DNA of 64,000 bases from Melanocharis versteri (lineage: Eukaryota > Chordata > Aves > Passeriformes > Melanocharitidae): assembly GCA_013397845.1 (NCBI GenBank), contig VZTG01001074.1, positions 124,001-188,000 of the forward strand, written 5' to 3'. The notes under the pieces were generated by a model, which saw nothing but the letters and a program-made list of their open reading frames with translations, searched no databases and was not told where the DNA came from. The position numbers and the translations under genes were made by a program. Numbering within the stretch: position 1 is the stretch's first letter; each line of letters starts with the position of its first letter. Shown here piece by piece: positions 38,060 through 50,488 of this stretch.

Positions 38060-39540
38060 TGCATAGTGGGTTGTAACATCCAACAACATATATCAATTCT
38101 TCCAGAGATGGAGCAATTGCATAGTAATGACAAAAATTTTATTGTAACAAATAAATCAATACTTGCCCTACTGCAGTCTCAGATGTTACTTTTATGGATC
38201 TTCCCATGTCCATTACATAAAACTGCTCCTGATAGAGTGCATTAAATGACAACTTCTGGGGGGGTGACAAATACAGTACCACGTCTTTGCAGACTGTGCT
38301 CTACCTGCTATTAATCACTATCTCATTGCATGGGGATCCATTTATATCACTGCAACAACAGTGCTGAGTGGCTCACAGTGATGGACTGTGCTGCACAGGG
38401 AATGTTTGTTTTTGCAGCAGAGCTGTCACCGTTATAGCCAGCAAAAGGAAAATCCAAGATATCCTCAATTAGAAGCAATTTAAGGAGGGGAAAAAGGCCA
38501 GCAAAAAAACCACACTGTGGGGCAAAGAATGAAGACTCATGCCCTGCATTCTCAGTCCTCATACAAACAAGCCAGATCAAATTTTCTCAGGGTCCCATAT
38601 AATGCAGACAATCTCCTCCACACTATGAGAGCCATCAGTCCCTTTTTGTAATAATAAAGCAGTTTTTCATGATCCATTAAGTGATTATAGCAGTGCTTTT
38701 CTGGGTATCTGGTAGCTTGATCAGAAGTCAGACGCATTAGATACAGAAAATCCTGTTATGTCTAAGATCACATCATAGTCATTTGGTCAAGCCATCTTTG
38801 ACTGGCATCTTCTCCAAGTACTAAAAAAAGAAACATTAACAACCAAATTCACAGTTCTGGTAATTAGGAAGAAACATCAAGCCCAGAGAGATTTAATCCA
38901 TCCTCTCGGACCAGCATAGCTAGTAAAAGGAGGATACCTATTCCTTACATCTATTCCTTTATTTCAGTGTTCCACCCTGCAGCAAACATGCCAGCAGGGA
39001 CCAGTGCCAGTGAGTAATAGGAAGTGCCTTTGAAGTCCAGGGAGCACCAGGCGTGGGCAGCGAGAATGCCACTGTGACTCTCAGGAGAATTACACCTGTC
39101 AAACATGTTACCTCGTTTTACCTCACTCGATAGCAAACAAACACCTAACAAGTTTCCCAGCAGAACAGATATGGTGATCCCTTCCTTTTCAAAAAATGTT
39201 GAAGTCGACAAATATTCCTAACATTAGAATAGTTTCTGAATAGTACTGCCTTCAAGAGGAACTTGCAAGGATTAAATGCATCCTCTCATTGCGTTATTCC
39301 TCTCTTTACCCTTCTTTCCCCTCTTCCCCATCTTCTACCCATTAGGCACAGTGTTACATCAGACATTTCAGCTCTCTGTTGTATCTTCATCTTCTTTACT
39401 CTCACTACAATATGGGCATTATAATGCAAAATAATAGTGATACTGCACAGCATTCTCTTTTTGGGTCTGCTACTCAGAAAACCGAGTAGAAATAAACCAG
39501 TATTAATGAGTCCTTCCTTGGCCAGACACACTCCCCTCAA
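38060..39540. other. Non-genic stretch
   Basis: No gene or transposon is recognised. Open stretches stay below 100 codons and have no family resemblance. Confidence 0.5.
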
Positions 39541-39548
39541 ACACCAGG

Positions 39549-39590
39549 ATATATATACATATATATACATACACACACACTTTATATATA
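39549..39590. repeat. Compound AT/AC microsatellite
   Basis: Alternating AT runs, then ATACAT units, an (AC)n run and TATATATA. Mixed-motif dinucleotide repeat of about 42 bases, likely length-variable between individuals. Confidence 0.85.
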
Positions 39591-40496
39591 CAGCTGAAAA
39601 TCAGGTATCAAATGTTACCAAAAGGACATAGATGAATAAATGCTGCTCATGGAATTCTCTCCTTATTCCCCTGGTTCCTGGCCAGGTTCCCACTTCTCAG
39701 TCTACAGGCGTCACCTGGATGGCATTTTGCTCATTCCACATGGCCAGTTTATCTCTGGTGTATTACCCACACCCCGTAGGGATAAAACCCCAAACCAACA
39801 CTTTTGCACTGCACTTCAGTAGGATACAGAAGTTTCCTACTGAACTGGGATTAATTTATTCACCAGTATGCTAATTTCATTTGCCTATGGCTATTAGTGA
39901 ATAACCTGAAGCCTGAATTTGGCATGGCTGTTAGGAGTGCCTGCAGTGATAAATGACCAAGTGGGTATATCTACACGGGTTCTTTTTCTTCTGCATTTTA
40001 ATTCATTAACCAAATGAGGTCTTAAAACCATTTACCTATTTCCTACCCTTCTGATAGATTAGTATGCATTTCATAGCCATCCATCTGATAAAAGCAAAAA
40101 AAGCAAGACTCCCCTCCATGGTGTTACAGACAAGATTCTCTCCACCCTTCTCATTACTCAGCTAAACTCAGTTTTGTTCCCTTCGTGATTTTCTGTTCCT
40201 ACCGTGATTTGCAAGTGAATAACTCCCCTCTCTGAAGAGGCTGGATCAGATGCAGAGTAATTGTGCCAGGCTAGAATGAATGGAGCTGCACATCTCACAC
40301 TCGCTGCCTCCCAGTTAGCTTGGCACAGAGGTTATTTTCTCACCACCCTTTGGGATCACACCCCTCCAGGACAGCTGAACTGCCCTGCTCACCTGGGGGC
40401 TGGGTTGGTGAACACTTTCCACCAGCACACGCCCATTTGGGAGATCCCTCTTTCCTCAGGCCCAGGTTGCCTCTCTCCACTCCCACGGGCATTAGA

Positions 40497-40640
40497 ATTT
40501 GATGGCTTCAGGGTGAGGGATGGCACAGAGGGATTTGATGGCTTCAGGGTGAGGGATGGCACAGAGGGATTTGATGGCTTCAGGGTGAGGGATGGCACAG
40601 AGGGATTTGATGGCTTCAGGGTGAGGGATGGCACAGGAGG
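40497..40640 (+). repeat. 36-bp minisatellite, four units
   Basis: Four consecutive 36-base units start at 40497, 40533, 40569 and 40605. Each opens with ATTTGATGGCTTCAGGGTGA and closes with GGGATGGCACAGAGGG. The first three are identical; the fourth differs only near its end (CACAGGAGGG). Because 36 is a multiple of three, the array keeps frames open on both strands: FDGFRVRDGTEG repeated on the plus strand and PSLTLKPSNPSV on the minus. This produces a 136-codon open stretch (40261-40671) that I do not regard as a gene. Near-identity of units implies a young or homogenised array, probably a VNTR. Confidence 0.95.
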
Positions 40641-40659
40641 GATTCAGCTGCAGGATCAT

Positions 40660-43600
40660 CTTTTGCTATGACTACTGGGCCAGCAGATCAGCGAGAGCCA
40701 GCACTGACCTGGGAGGGGTGGCAGGAGCATGGAGCCCGGCACAGAAGGAGAAGCAGGAGGGAAAGAAAGCATCCCACTGGGCAGTTGTGGGGTCCAAATA
40801 TGATGGTGAAGCAGCAGCCAGTTGGGCAAAGACAGGCCTGTGTAGAGGTGATCAGTGAGGAGGGTGAAGTTCCCCTGTTTCTGGCTTATTTACAGCTTTA
40901 CCTCTAATACACAGCTGTCTTTTCAGTCATTTGTTTTAGGGCTTTGCTTTTTTCTGTTTGATTTTAAATTTTTCTTGCTGGTGTTCGGCTTCCTCTAATA
41001 AGGCTTTTTAAAAATGTTTGCCCTGCCTACATAAAGCACATTAAATTAAAGTGAGGAGAGCAGGAAAGCCCATAATGCAAGGGTCACAGCTCCAGGGTTG
41101 GGGACAAAAGCTCCAGGCAGAATTTGTTACTCATTCCATGTCTCCTCTACACCCAGCTTCAACAGCTCTTCAGTTCAACAGACTTCATTGGTTTCACTAA
41201 TTTATCAGTGCCTGTCCTTTGGAAATCCAGTACTTTATTTAGAGAGACTTGCCCTTACTTATCTTTCCTTTTAAATTCAAGTAAATCACCTTTCTGATCG
41301 TTCAGTCCAAACTTTTTTTTTTTTAAATAAGTAGTTTCTTCAGAACATCCTCAACCATTTATTGTCAGCAAGATTGAAAATATGTCACCTCCTATTGACT
41401 CAGTAAATATTTGGTCATTCTTTCCAGTTCACACAAAGAAGACCCTCAGTGCTACAAAATACATATTCACTTCCCCTTTTGGAATGGTGCTGGTGGTGAG
41501 AGAAACGATACAGGATTCCACATCCCAAAGCTGCACATTATTAAACAGTCTGCTATGTTTCGTGACTGAGCTTTTCTGCTCCCTGCCTGCACTCCTGAAT
41601 CTTACCTATAGCTGCAGCCTTTACCTGGCTTCTAATGATCTCACTTTCTGAAAAGGTGAATTTAAAACCCAGCAATTGCTCTCCTGCTATACCATCTGGT
41701 CCCAGTCGATTTTATGCTCTTTAAAAGCCCAGCTTTTTGACTCAGTAATTCTAAGTATTTTTAGTTTGCAGTTGTTGCTATTCTACAGCTGGGATCACAA
41801 TGTTTTGAAGTAAATCAGATGAGAATTATACCGTGCAGAAAGTAGCAGCAGATATTCAATGCACCTATATTAGGTTAATGTATTCTTTTTATGGATTTAT
41901 TTTTCTTAGTTCAAGACATGCAGAAAAGAATAGGGAAAATAATAAAATCCTTCAAACAAGTGATTTACTCTAAATCAGGGATGTGTTTACCTGCCCTACT
42001 TAGATGGGAAAAAAACAAGTTAGCTAAATGTTACTAGATATGAATATTTTTGTCCTTTATTTCCATAAAGATTAGCTGCATATAGCCCCTTGAGTAAACA
42101 ATGTGTATTGGCTCATAAGCTCTATCGGGAAAAAAGCAGCATTAAAGATGGATCTCTGCTCTCAGTTCCACTGCAATCACACTACAACCAAGAGACTAAA
42201 AGAAACAAAAATGTTTATTGATTACTTTCCCCATAACTTTGTACAAAGAATATTGAAGACCAGCCGTGTGTACTAATGACTTAAGTTCTTTCATTTAGTT
42301 ATGAGGACAGAAGCAAAAAGCAACAGGGAAGCGATTTCTGTAAAGAGAATTTGGATTAGGAAGAACTACATAACCTTCATTTCTTTCAAATTAGGAATGT
42401 TTCCAAGCAGAATTCACAGGTATCCTTCAAAATGAGGACTGAAAACCAATTCCATTGACTCTCTGCAGTGCAGTAGCACAAGGCAATGCTGTGTCTCTAC
42501 ACTAACAGAGTGCCTGTTTAGAGTGCTGTTACCACAGATGCCTCCAGCCCTTCCAGCACAAGGATTTACATTCCACCACCTCTCACAGCTCTTCTCCTGC
42601 TCGTTGGTTCATAGAAGTTACTTCATCCTATCTCTGAACAATTCTCACACAGCTACAATGCACGGATGGGAGTTGGACTAATGGCAGAGCAGACGTCATA
42701 GCTCTCTAAGACCATCTTTAAAGTTCCCAAACCCCCACACCAATGCACTGCCCTACAGGCATCTATTCTTTCTTTGACATCTTGGTTTCAGGTAAGAAAA
42801 GAAACATCCTGTACAACTGCATTCTGTTTGAGTCCACAGAACCTGAACATTTATCAGCTACTCCAATGTTTAAGGCATTATTCATGTCAACAGCATTTAC
42901 TTGCTTTTCATCCTTTCCCCAGAGGAACAGTAAAACAGATTTTTACTTTCTGATCTTTATTCTTCATTGTCACTTTATACAGAAAAGTTTCTGCTTTTTT
43001 TCCCCTACTTCCACATAGGGGCTTTTCTCCTTGAAATCCAACTTTCTCGGGTGCTCTTTTGTCCTGCGTTAATCATCACTTTGCTCTAATTGGCTTTGCC
43101 ACTATCCATCTTATTATGGTTTGTATGACAAAGCATCTCTGTGCTTTTAAATTTGAAGCCAGCCTTCAGTAGGAGAACTAGTCATGGGTATGGTGATCCC
43201 AAAACACCAGCACATGCCTGAAAACCAGGCCTGTTTCAACCCTGGCTGACCACCAGTGGCTTCCCTAATGACAGCTTTTTGTGAATTTGGTTCCGTTATT
43301 CTCACCCTCAATTCCATGGTTAGATAGGGCTGCAGACATGGCTGCCTCGGGATATTAAGTTAGTCTGGGAAATCTGAGAAACAAAAGAGCATGTTTGGGC
43401 ATTTAGAGGCTAAAACAAACGGAAATCTGAGAAGAGAAGGCATTAGGGACCCCTGGCCTATGGCTAATTCCATCTTCAAGAAAAAAGCCATTTTAAATGA
43501 CAACTTATTTGTATAAATGTATTTGATCAATAAATAGTGGACTATTTACCAAGCTTCCCTAATAGCTGCTGCAGCCTTTATATATATGCCTTGCCTTGTT

Positions 43601-45910
43601 GCCAAACAGTTTCATCCTCCATGTACTGGAAAAGCAGAGTTCACAGAATTTTACTGTAAACCAGAGCTATGCTACTCCTCTAACCCCATTAGAAAGTAAG
43701 GAGAATTACTTTCACTAACAATGAGTTAAATTAATGTGCATAGTGGCGTACTGTAAGCAGAGATGTTATTATGGGGAGGGGGGATTGACAGATGAACAAG
43801 TATAAACCTAACTCTTAAAAGAATCAGAGTAAAAATGGGCTTTCTATTATCCATAGCCACTCCTGATGGCTCTTAAAAATAAATAAGCTAAAAAGTATCA
43901 TCTGTCTTTTTATTTTATTAAGAATTGGTCATCACTGTCCCATCTGCTCCATCACTTAATTCCAGAACATCTGAATGTAATATTAAATTAACCTAGCGTG
44001 GGATACTTATTCCTGTTTCTGTTTAAACAGCAGTATATTTCAGTTTTGGCTTGATCCAATGTAAGTTTTATGGGAACAAGTATATTACTGAAGAGAGTTT
44101 TTAAGTTTCCTATAACTATTCTATAAATTGAATGTGTGAATACTCTCTACAGCAAGTGACTCTCCTGATATTAGGAGCCCCATGGCAAAGTTGAATAAAT
44201 GTCTGGTTATAGCAGCACAGCACAAAGCCATCTGCCTTCCCACGTGGGTCATAGAGCCAAAACTGACCTTTTGCCTCGTGCACAATTATTTTCTGAGCAA
44301 CAACTGGAAGAGGCTCCTCATGGTGTGCAGAGGCCAGAACCCCACTGCTTCAAAACCACGGTAGCTGTGAGTCAACAACTGTCACCACGTCAATGAGATG
44401 TTACCATGTGGCTGAGGAATAAACAAAACAAACTAAACATAGATTCCACCATCTGAAGTTCATCTGGAAGCTGCACAAGTTCAGCAGCTCAGCTGAAGTT
44501 GTACTGAGCAGTCGTTTCATTAATATTACGGCAGGAAACAAAGGAACCAAACTTCAGGCACCAACACGTTGGTCTTTGGTTTCAGAAGAACAAGTTCACC
44601 ATGATTCAACAGCCATTATCAACCAAAATTACCAGAAGTCACTATTGCAACTAAAAGATTCTTCAGGTCAGAGAAATGGGTCATTTTCAGTTAGAGATCA
44701 TTTGAATTTATTTTCCTCTGGATTCATCTCAAACATCCAAAGACATTTTTAATTATATAGCAATATAGCAAATATATTTTGACTCGAATGACTGTTTCAG
44801 TACAAACATAAACAGAAACTTAATGGGAAACTTTCAGCAAGGTTTAGTCCCCAGATATCACTACGCTAATCCAAACAGAAGATTTGCCAGTGTCTGGGAA
44901 GGATTCTATCCTGTGTTGTGTCACATTTTTCTCAGGGATGTGCATCTTCCCATCCTTATTTACTTCCCTAGGAACTGACTGGCCTTAGTCTGAGGCAGAA
45001 GGCAAACCTTGCATGATTTCCCCCATACCCAGACAGTCTCCTTTCAAGCCTGGCTGAAAAAAGTAGATCATGTGTGCACTTATAGCACATCAGATATAAT
45101 GAACAAGAAAAAGTATTTGTGTTTACAAGAAAGAATTTGCCAAATAGATTATGGGAGAGTCACTGTTTGACATCTAACTACAAAGACACTGAAAAAAGTT
45201 TAAAATGTCCTTAGAAAATGCCTCAAAGAAGTTTGAATTCTTTTACCCATCACAGGATGACATACCATGCCAGACAAATTGAAAAGCCCTAGGATGTAAC
45301 TGGCATTATTTTATATGCACAGCTTATTGCAAAAGAGTGAAACGCAGTTACCACCTCCTTTCCCTTCACTCAAATATTCATCTTAACTAGTGTTAAGATA
45401 AAGGAAAAGCAGAAAGAGCATTCAAAGAAATGTTAATACTTATGGTCTTGGAATCATAACAGAGTGAGACCATATATTTATGGTTACTTGCCAGGAATTG
45501 CAAAACTGCACTGAGCAGTAAATAGCTTTGCAGGATCTGAAAGAACAGTAAAACCATTTCCCTGTGCTTCCTAGACACTGGTTTCAGCCAACACTGTGCC
45601 ACACACGCGAGCTTTCCTGCCGTTCACATGCTGTCATCGAAATAAATGGAGAGTGATTGGATGGTGCCTTTTTCACAGCTGGACTATGCCAGGACAGCAC
45701 TGAGCATAACATTTCATAACAGACAAAGAGGAGAGGGAAGAAATGGAAAATCATGTGCAACTAAACAAAATCTGGGTGGTTATACTTGACAAACTCTGTG
45801 AAAACCGGATAAACAGGAACAGCAGAAGGGACACAGGCAATTTTGGAGAAAGAAAAAGGACAGCCCAGTGAGAGCAGCGAGGTATCTCGAGAGGGATTAG
45901 TCCCTGGTTG
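40660..45910. other. Non-genic stretch with minor repeat traces
   Basis: No gene is recognised over about 5.2 kb. A T12 tract lies at 41313-41324. Unique-looking AT-rich DNA dominates from 41.7 kb on. G-runs occur near 43778. The longest open stretch is 91 codons (42743-43018). Confidence 0.5.
41172..41225 (+). mobile_element. Possible palindromic MITE fragment
   Basis: TTCAACAGACTTCATTGG, then TTTCACTAATTTATCAGTGC and CTTTGG recall the GACTTCAATGG, GTTACACTGATTTACA and GGATCTGG succession of the ancient palindromic repeat better preserved at 52499-52585. Short and weak. Confidence 0.25.
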
Positions 45911-45919
45911 GCTCTGAAG

Positions 45920-45955
45920 CCTCAGGTTGGACTACCTGACCCTTGGTGGCTTCAC
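45920..45955 (+). mobile_element. Possible CR1-like LINE 3' end scrap
   Basis: AGGTTGGACTACCTGACCCT followed by TGGTGGC recalls the conserved 3' end of avian CR1 elements (GGTTGGACTAGATGACCTT, then a short block and CCCTTCCAAC). The terminal short repeats that normally follow are not visible. Very short, so this is tentative. Confidence 0.3.
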
Positions 45956-46264
45956 TTCGCAGATTTATCTTTTCAATTTGCACTGTGTAAAGCATTTTTG
46001 AAAACATATGGTAAATGGAGACGTTCTTGAACACATTCCATATAATAAATGTTTTATGTTGCATAATAAATAACCAAATTCAATTAAGCTCAGCATAAGA
46101 GCCATATTTTGTGAGCATTGTTGGGAATTTTAACATCCAACACACTTTTAAAGTAAAACATTTTGTTAGCAGCTTTACAACAGAATGTGAAGTTAGATAG
46201 CCTGAAGTCTTCTTTCAGACACAAGAAAGAATCTGGATCTAATTATTGTAATAATCCTGAGAAT

Positions 46265-46340
46265 GGGATTTTGACCTCTCATTGGTGCAATCCAGGAATG
46301 ACTCCTTTGAATCTTTCTCTTCACAGCTGTGGAAATTAGA
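46265..46340 (+). mobile_element. Possible palindromic MITE fragment
   Basis: TCATTGGTGCAATCCAGGAA, then TGACTCCTTTGAATC, follows the pattern CTGGTGCAAATCAGGAGTAA, CTCCATTGAAGTC of the ancient palindromic family. The second half is hard to follow (CTTCACAGCTGTGG). Called from remembered pattern only. Confidence 0.33.
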
Positions 46341-46900
46341 CACTAGACCACAATTGGTTTGTATTAGATTTTGGTATGGTGTAACGTAGGTGGTTAAATC
46401 CTAGCTTCAATGCTCCATTTGTGATTTTTTATTAAACTCATTCAGACTGCCAATATCTTGGAATAAAGTTGGGGGATCATGCAATTGAACTCCTGCCTTC
46501 TCAGAAGGAAACAAAACTACAAAGGTCCAAGTGAAAAAGGATGCTTGAAATTGAATAGAGAAAACTTTTCTTCTCAAGTTGGGCAGGCTTGTATGTGTAG
46601 CATGTCCTTATTCCATTTTCAAGGTTTGAAATTTTGATAGTTTCAAACTGATGGGGTATTTGTGCAGTTTGGGTGGGGTTTTTTTCTGTTGTTGTCAGGG
46701 GTTTTTTTGGTACTGGAAGTAAAAGTTGGGTAACAAAAGAAAAGAAATTCACCTTCTGTTTGGAGCAAAATTTCAGTAAGTATCCTACTAATTTGATCTA
46801 TGAAAAGATAACTAAGGGTTTATTACCACTACTGTAATAAACATTGCTAAATTAATAGAAAGATTCAGAACATTTTCAGAGCATTTCACTGTCTTGAGAT

Positions 46901-46930
46901 TCAAATTACTGAGACTCAAATTACTGAGAA
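46901..46930. repeat. 15-bp tandem duplication
   Basis: TCAAATTACTGAGAC (46901-46915) is followed directly by TCAAATTACTGAGAA (46916-46930). The two copies differ only in the last base. Confidence 0.9.
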
Positions 46931-47118
46931 TGTGCAGTCATTAAAAACACGAGCAGATCAAGCTCCTTCTCACTGATTTAAGGAAGTCTCATATGATACA
47001 CAGTCACCAACAAAAACCACCCCAACAAGGAGGGAGTAACCACCCAAGGTCAGAAGGATCACTATGAATATTAAATTAGAATGACTAAAGCCTAAAAAAC
47101 CATGGGAACACAACTTTT

Positions 47119-47245
47119 TTAAAGCCATCCAGGCTCGAGTAAAAGACTGCAGTAATAGGGACTCCACCACATGCCTATCCTGCTCCAGAATAAGTCTGTT
47201 TGAACAGAAGCACTTTCTAACATAATTCATCTGCCTGCTTTCCCC
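47119..47245 (+). mobile_element. CR1/L3-like LINE remnant
   Basis: Landmarks in order: TTTAAAGCCATCCAGG, GGGACTCCACCACATGCCTA, CCTGCTCCAGAA, then CAGAAGCACTTTCTAACAT and ATCTGCCTGCTTTCC. They follow the CR1 3' untranslated/ORF2-end block (ACTCCACCACCTCCCTGGGC, CCATTCCA, TTTCTTCCTAACAT, CTAAACCTCCC). The copy is old and truncated at both ends, with no tail. CR1 is the dominant LINE of birds and other reptiles, so it supports the bird assignment. Family level is from memory of the consensus. Confidence 0.5.
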
Positions 47246-50200
47246 GCTGGGTTCTGCTGGGCTATGCCCTGCTGGAAGCAACATCTGGAGCTAGCAGCAG
47301 CATAGGGATGAACCCTGCCTACAAAAATAGGCATTGAAAAGACTGTCCTGGGAGGCAGCACACTTATTTCCTATCCTGAATCTCCTGTGACAACCAGTTA
47401 TTATATTTTCTATACCAGCTGTGGTATTTCAGTTGTTGGTGCTGTGGTAACCATTGCTGGATGACAATATTCTAGTGGCAGATACTTAAGTTGTACAAAA
47501 TAGTCTGCCTGCCAAACAGGCAGTGACTTGGTTTGCAATCTCCCTAACACATGCCCAATCTACTCATTAGCTAGGAACATTTTTCTAATTCTTCAGCACT
47601 TAAATAAAACACTCCAAAAAGCTTAAAAGGGGAAAAAAAGATTCAAAGTTCTTGGATCCTTTGAAGTTTCCATCTGAGACAGTGGAGTTTCCCCAGGTTT
47701 TCTGAGGCAGACTGTGGTCCTGTAAGATGCATCTCTTGTGGTTCACCCAAGATGCTATTTGGGAAAACATGGAATTCTGCAAATGTTACACTGTTCAAAT
47801 AACTTGATGGTTTGGTTTCTTGTGATGCATGCAGGAGGAGTCTGGAAACTACAGCAATCAGTTGTGGCCAGGTTTTGGATCATAGCAGAGATTTCAGTCC
47901 TGGAAACTTGTCCAAGATATCCTATAGGCAGGGACTGAGAATGAAATTCATATTTCCACTCAGATACTCCCACAGCTACTGCCATTTCATGCTTTCATTC
48001 TGCTACCAGCACACTTATCTGGCTTGTTAGATTTTATATCTGCATCGTAAGATTCCCAGGCCTGGAACAACTTTCTTTGAGATGTTTCTATATGGCACAT
48101 GCACGGGGAGACATAAATATTTGGCCAGCATCACTAGGTATGTAGTACAAAAAAAAAAAGTCTTTTACACAAAGATGAAAAGGAGCCTTTAAAACATTTT
48201 GCACATAGGATTTGCAGCCCAGGTTCTCAAAGCAAAAAAAATTAAACTAAATGAAACAAAACTAATTCTTGTCCATATCTCAACACTTCAAGGATTTTCC
48301 TACTTCAAATCAGGATGGTTTCAGCCCCTCCAGGCAGGAGTTTCTCAGACTGTTCCTCAGTATCAAATTCCTTCCTCAGCCATAAGACCACCAGCTCTTT
48401 AGTATACAGTAGGTTTCACACCAAAAAAACCCTCCAAGAAAAATTAATATGTTCTTAGAACCAGTGAAATGGGATTTTAACCAATTTAAACTAAGTGCAG
48501 CATCCTCACCAACATACCAGGCTTCCATTCCAGCACTCATCACCCTGGATTGCTTGTTTGGATGTGTTTAATTTGCTTTATGAATAAAACCCTTACTGGT
48601 ACAGATAGAAGGTGTAGTGTGCTCTAGGGTTCACTCTGTTTATGTAGGCTACTGCGTATAACAAAATATTAAAGGGCCTGGGCACTTTGTAGCACTCCCA
48701 TTTGATTTAGAGAAGTAAAGAGCAGCATCAAACAAGGAAAATACCAGGTTACATTATGCTTCATGTCACCACATATCTTGTATATTTCATAAAAACCTGT
48801 AATAACAGGAAAAAAGCAGGAATAGAAAAACATTACCAGCATTTATGATAACCTGCACCTTGAGTATTAACAGACCTGCTGAGTTTTTTTAGCCTTATTC
48901 TCCCATGTAAATATAGTCAGAAGCAAATAACAGACAACTGATGTTGCATTACAGAAAATCGCACATCAGCTATATTATAATATTTTAAAATAATGTTACA
49001 ACCTCTCAAACATCATAGGCTATCAGCATTGCACTAGATTAGTTTTCTGAATTTTTTTCATCTTTGAAAATCTGGACAGAAGATTAGTTTAGGTCATACC
49101 ATCAACACAATGAGTTTGGTGATTTCTCAGGCTAAATTAAGGACATATATCTTTACCACAGGAGCCCAATTTTACCTTTGTTACAGAAGCTGAGTGCTTT
49201 GCACTTACACACATATTTAAATTTAGCTTTGGTTGCATTTTTACAGCACTAGCTTGTGTGGTAGTGATAACATGGTTTAAGTCATGAGTTATGCATGTAT
49301 ATGGGGGCTTGTGTGCAGGATAAAAATTTACAAGCTAGATTGTAAAGCTATAGTTATCCCAGGCTAACACTCTGTAAGCTCACAGCTATTTTGGCATATG
49401 AATGTTTTTGCTGGATATGCTGCATACAAAGTGACATGGTCAGTGGCAAATCTCTGATAGTAATTTTGCATACCTAAAAATATTTTTTCAGCAGAACTCC
49501 CCGGTTGTTGTGCTGGCTGACAGCAATACCAGCAAGAGACAAATCTCAAAACAGAAACATTTTTTAAAAAGTGACAAAAAAAAGAAAAAAATCTAAAAAA
49601 TAATTAAAAGAGCTGAGTAGTAGACCAGTTTCCACAAGGGATGAAGGTGACTTTCAATTTTACAAGGAAAAGGAGACTCACATAAGATTTAAGGACAGTA
49701 TGGTAGGGATCAGTTTCACAGAGAAAATAATTCCTACATGAGCATCCATTAATTAATTACAGTTGAAGACACAGGACAGGATGCACACTCATCAGAAACA
49801 CACTAGCATGAGGTCTGGAGTGGGAAAAAATCCCTTTTCCAATTCTGGAATTGGAAGGACTGACAGCTAAGCTAAAATTAAAAAGAAAAATCTCTAGTTG
49901 AGGTGTACAAAAAAGCCATTGAAATTTGAACTACAGAGACTTCCCCTCACTGAGCTTGTACAATCATACACACACTGTATGTATGTACCTGTAATTCTCT
50001 TAGCTCTTTCAAAAAATCCCCCATTCAATGGTTTATGGTAACATAAACTGCACTGATTTATTTTGCAAGTCTATGCAACATACTGACAGGTTTCAAAGCC
50101 AAAGGCTGAAGCCCAGCCCCAGACATTATTTAAAACAAAGCCACAAAATCTCCAAGCCTCAAACTGGCATGTTTCACCAGAAAGGTGATGATTTAAACCC

Positions 50201-50444
50201 ACTAAATTTCACACAGAGTAAATGAACTGCTGAAACTTGGTCTTTAACCAATGCTTGGAGCAGACATCAAATTGCAGGGTCTGAGATGAGAAAGGTTCAT
50301 CCAGAGGACACTGCAACAGGTCTGAGCCCAAATAGGTATAAACAACCAAAGTGAGCTGTACAGCTGCCTCACTATTATACTCAGATGGCCAGAAACATAT
50401 ATTTTGTCTTGATGATGCTGTGTACAAGAGGTGGGAAAACCAGG

Positions 50445-50488
50445 TCTCTATTATGTAGAGATTTTGTCTCTGTTATGTAGAGATTTTT
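50445..50488. repeat. 22-bp tandem duplication with internal dyad
   Basis: TCTCTATTATGTAGAGATTT plus TG (50445-50466) is repeated with two changes at 50467-50488. Within the first unit CTCTA and TAGAG form an inverted pair around TTATG; in the second the A-to-G change weakens one pair. Confidence 0.85.

Noticed and set aside
40261..40671. 136-codon open stretch with 12-residue repeats
   Set aside because: Openness comes from the 36-bp minisatellite, which is equally open on the opposite strand; flanking codons look random.
49155..49215. GAGCCCAATTTTACCTTTGT as an old repeat end
   Set aside because: Single short similarity to a remembered pattern, no second landmark.
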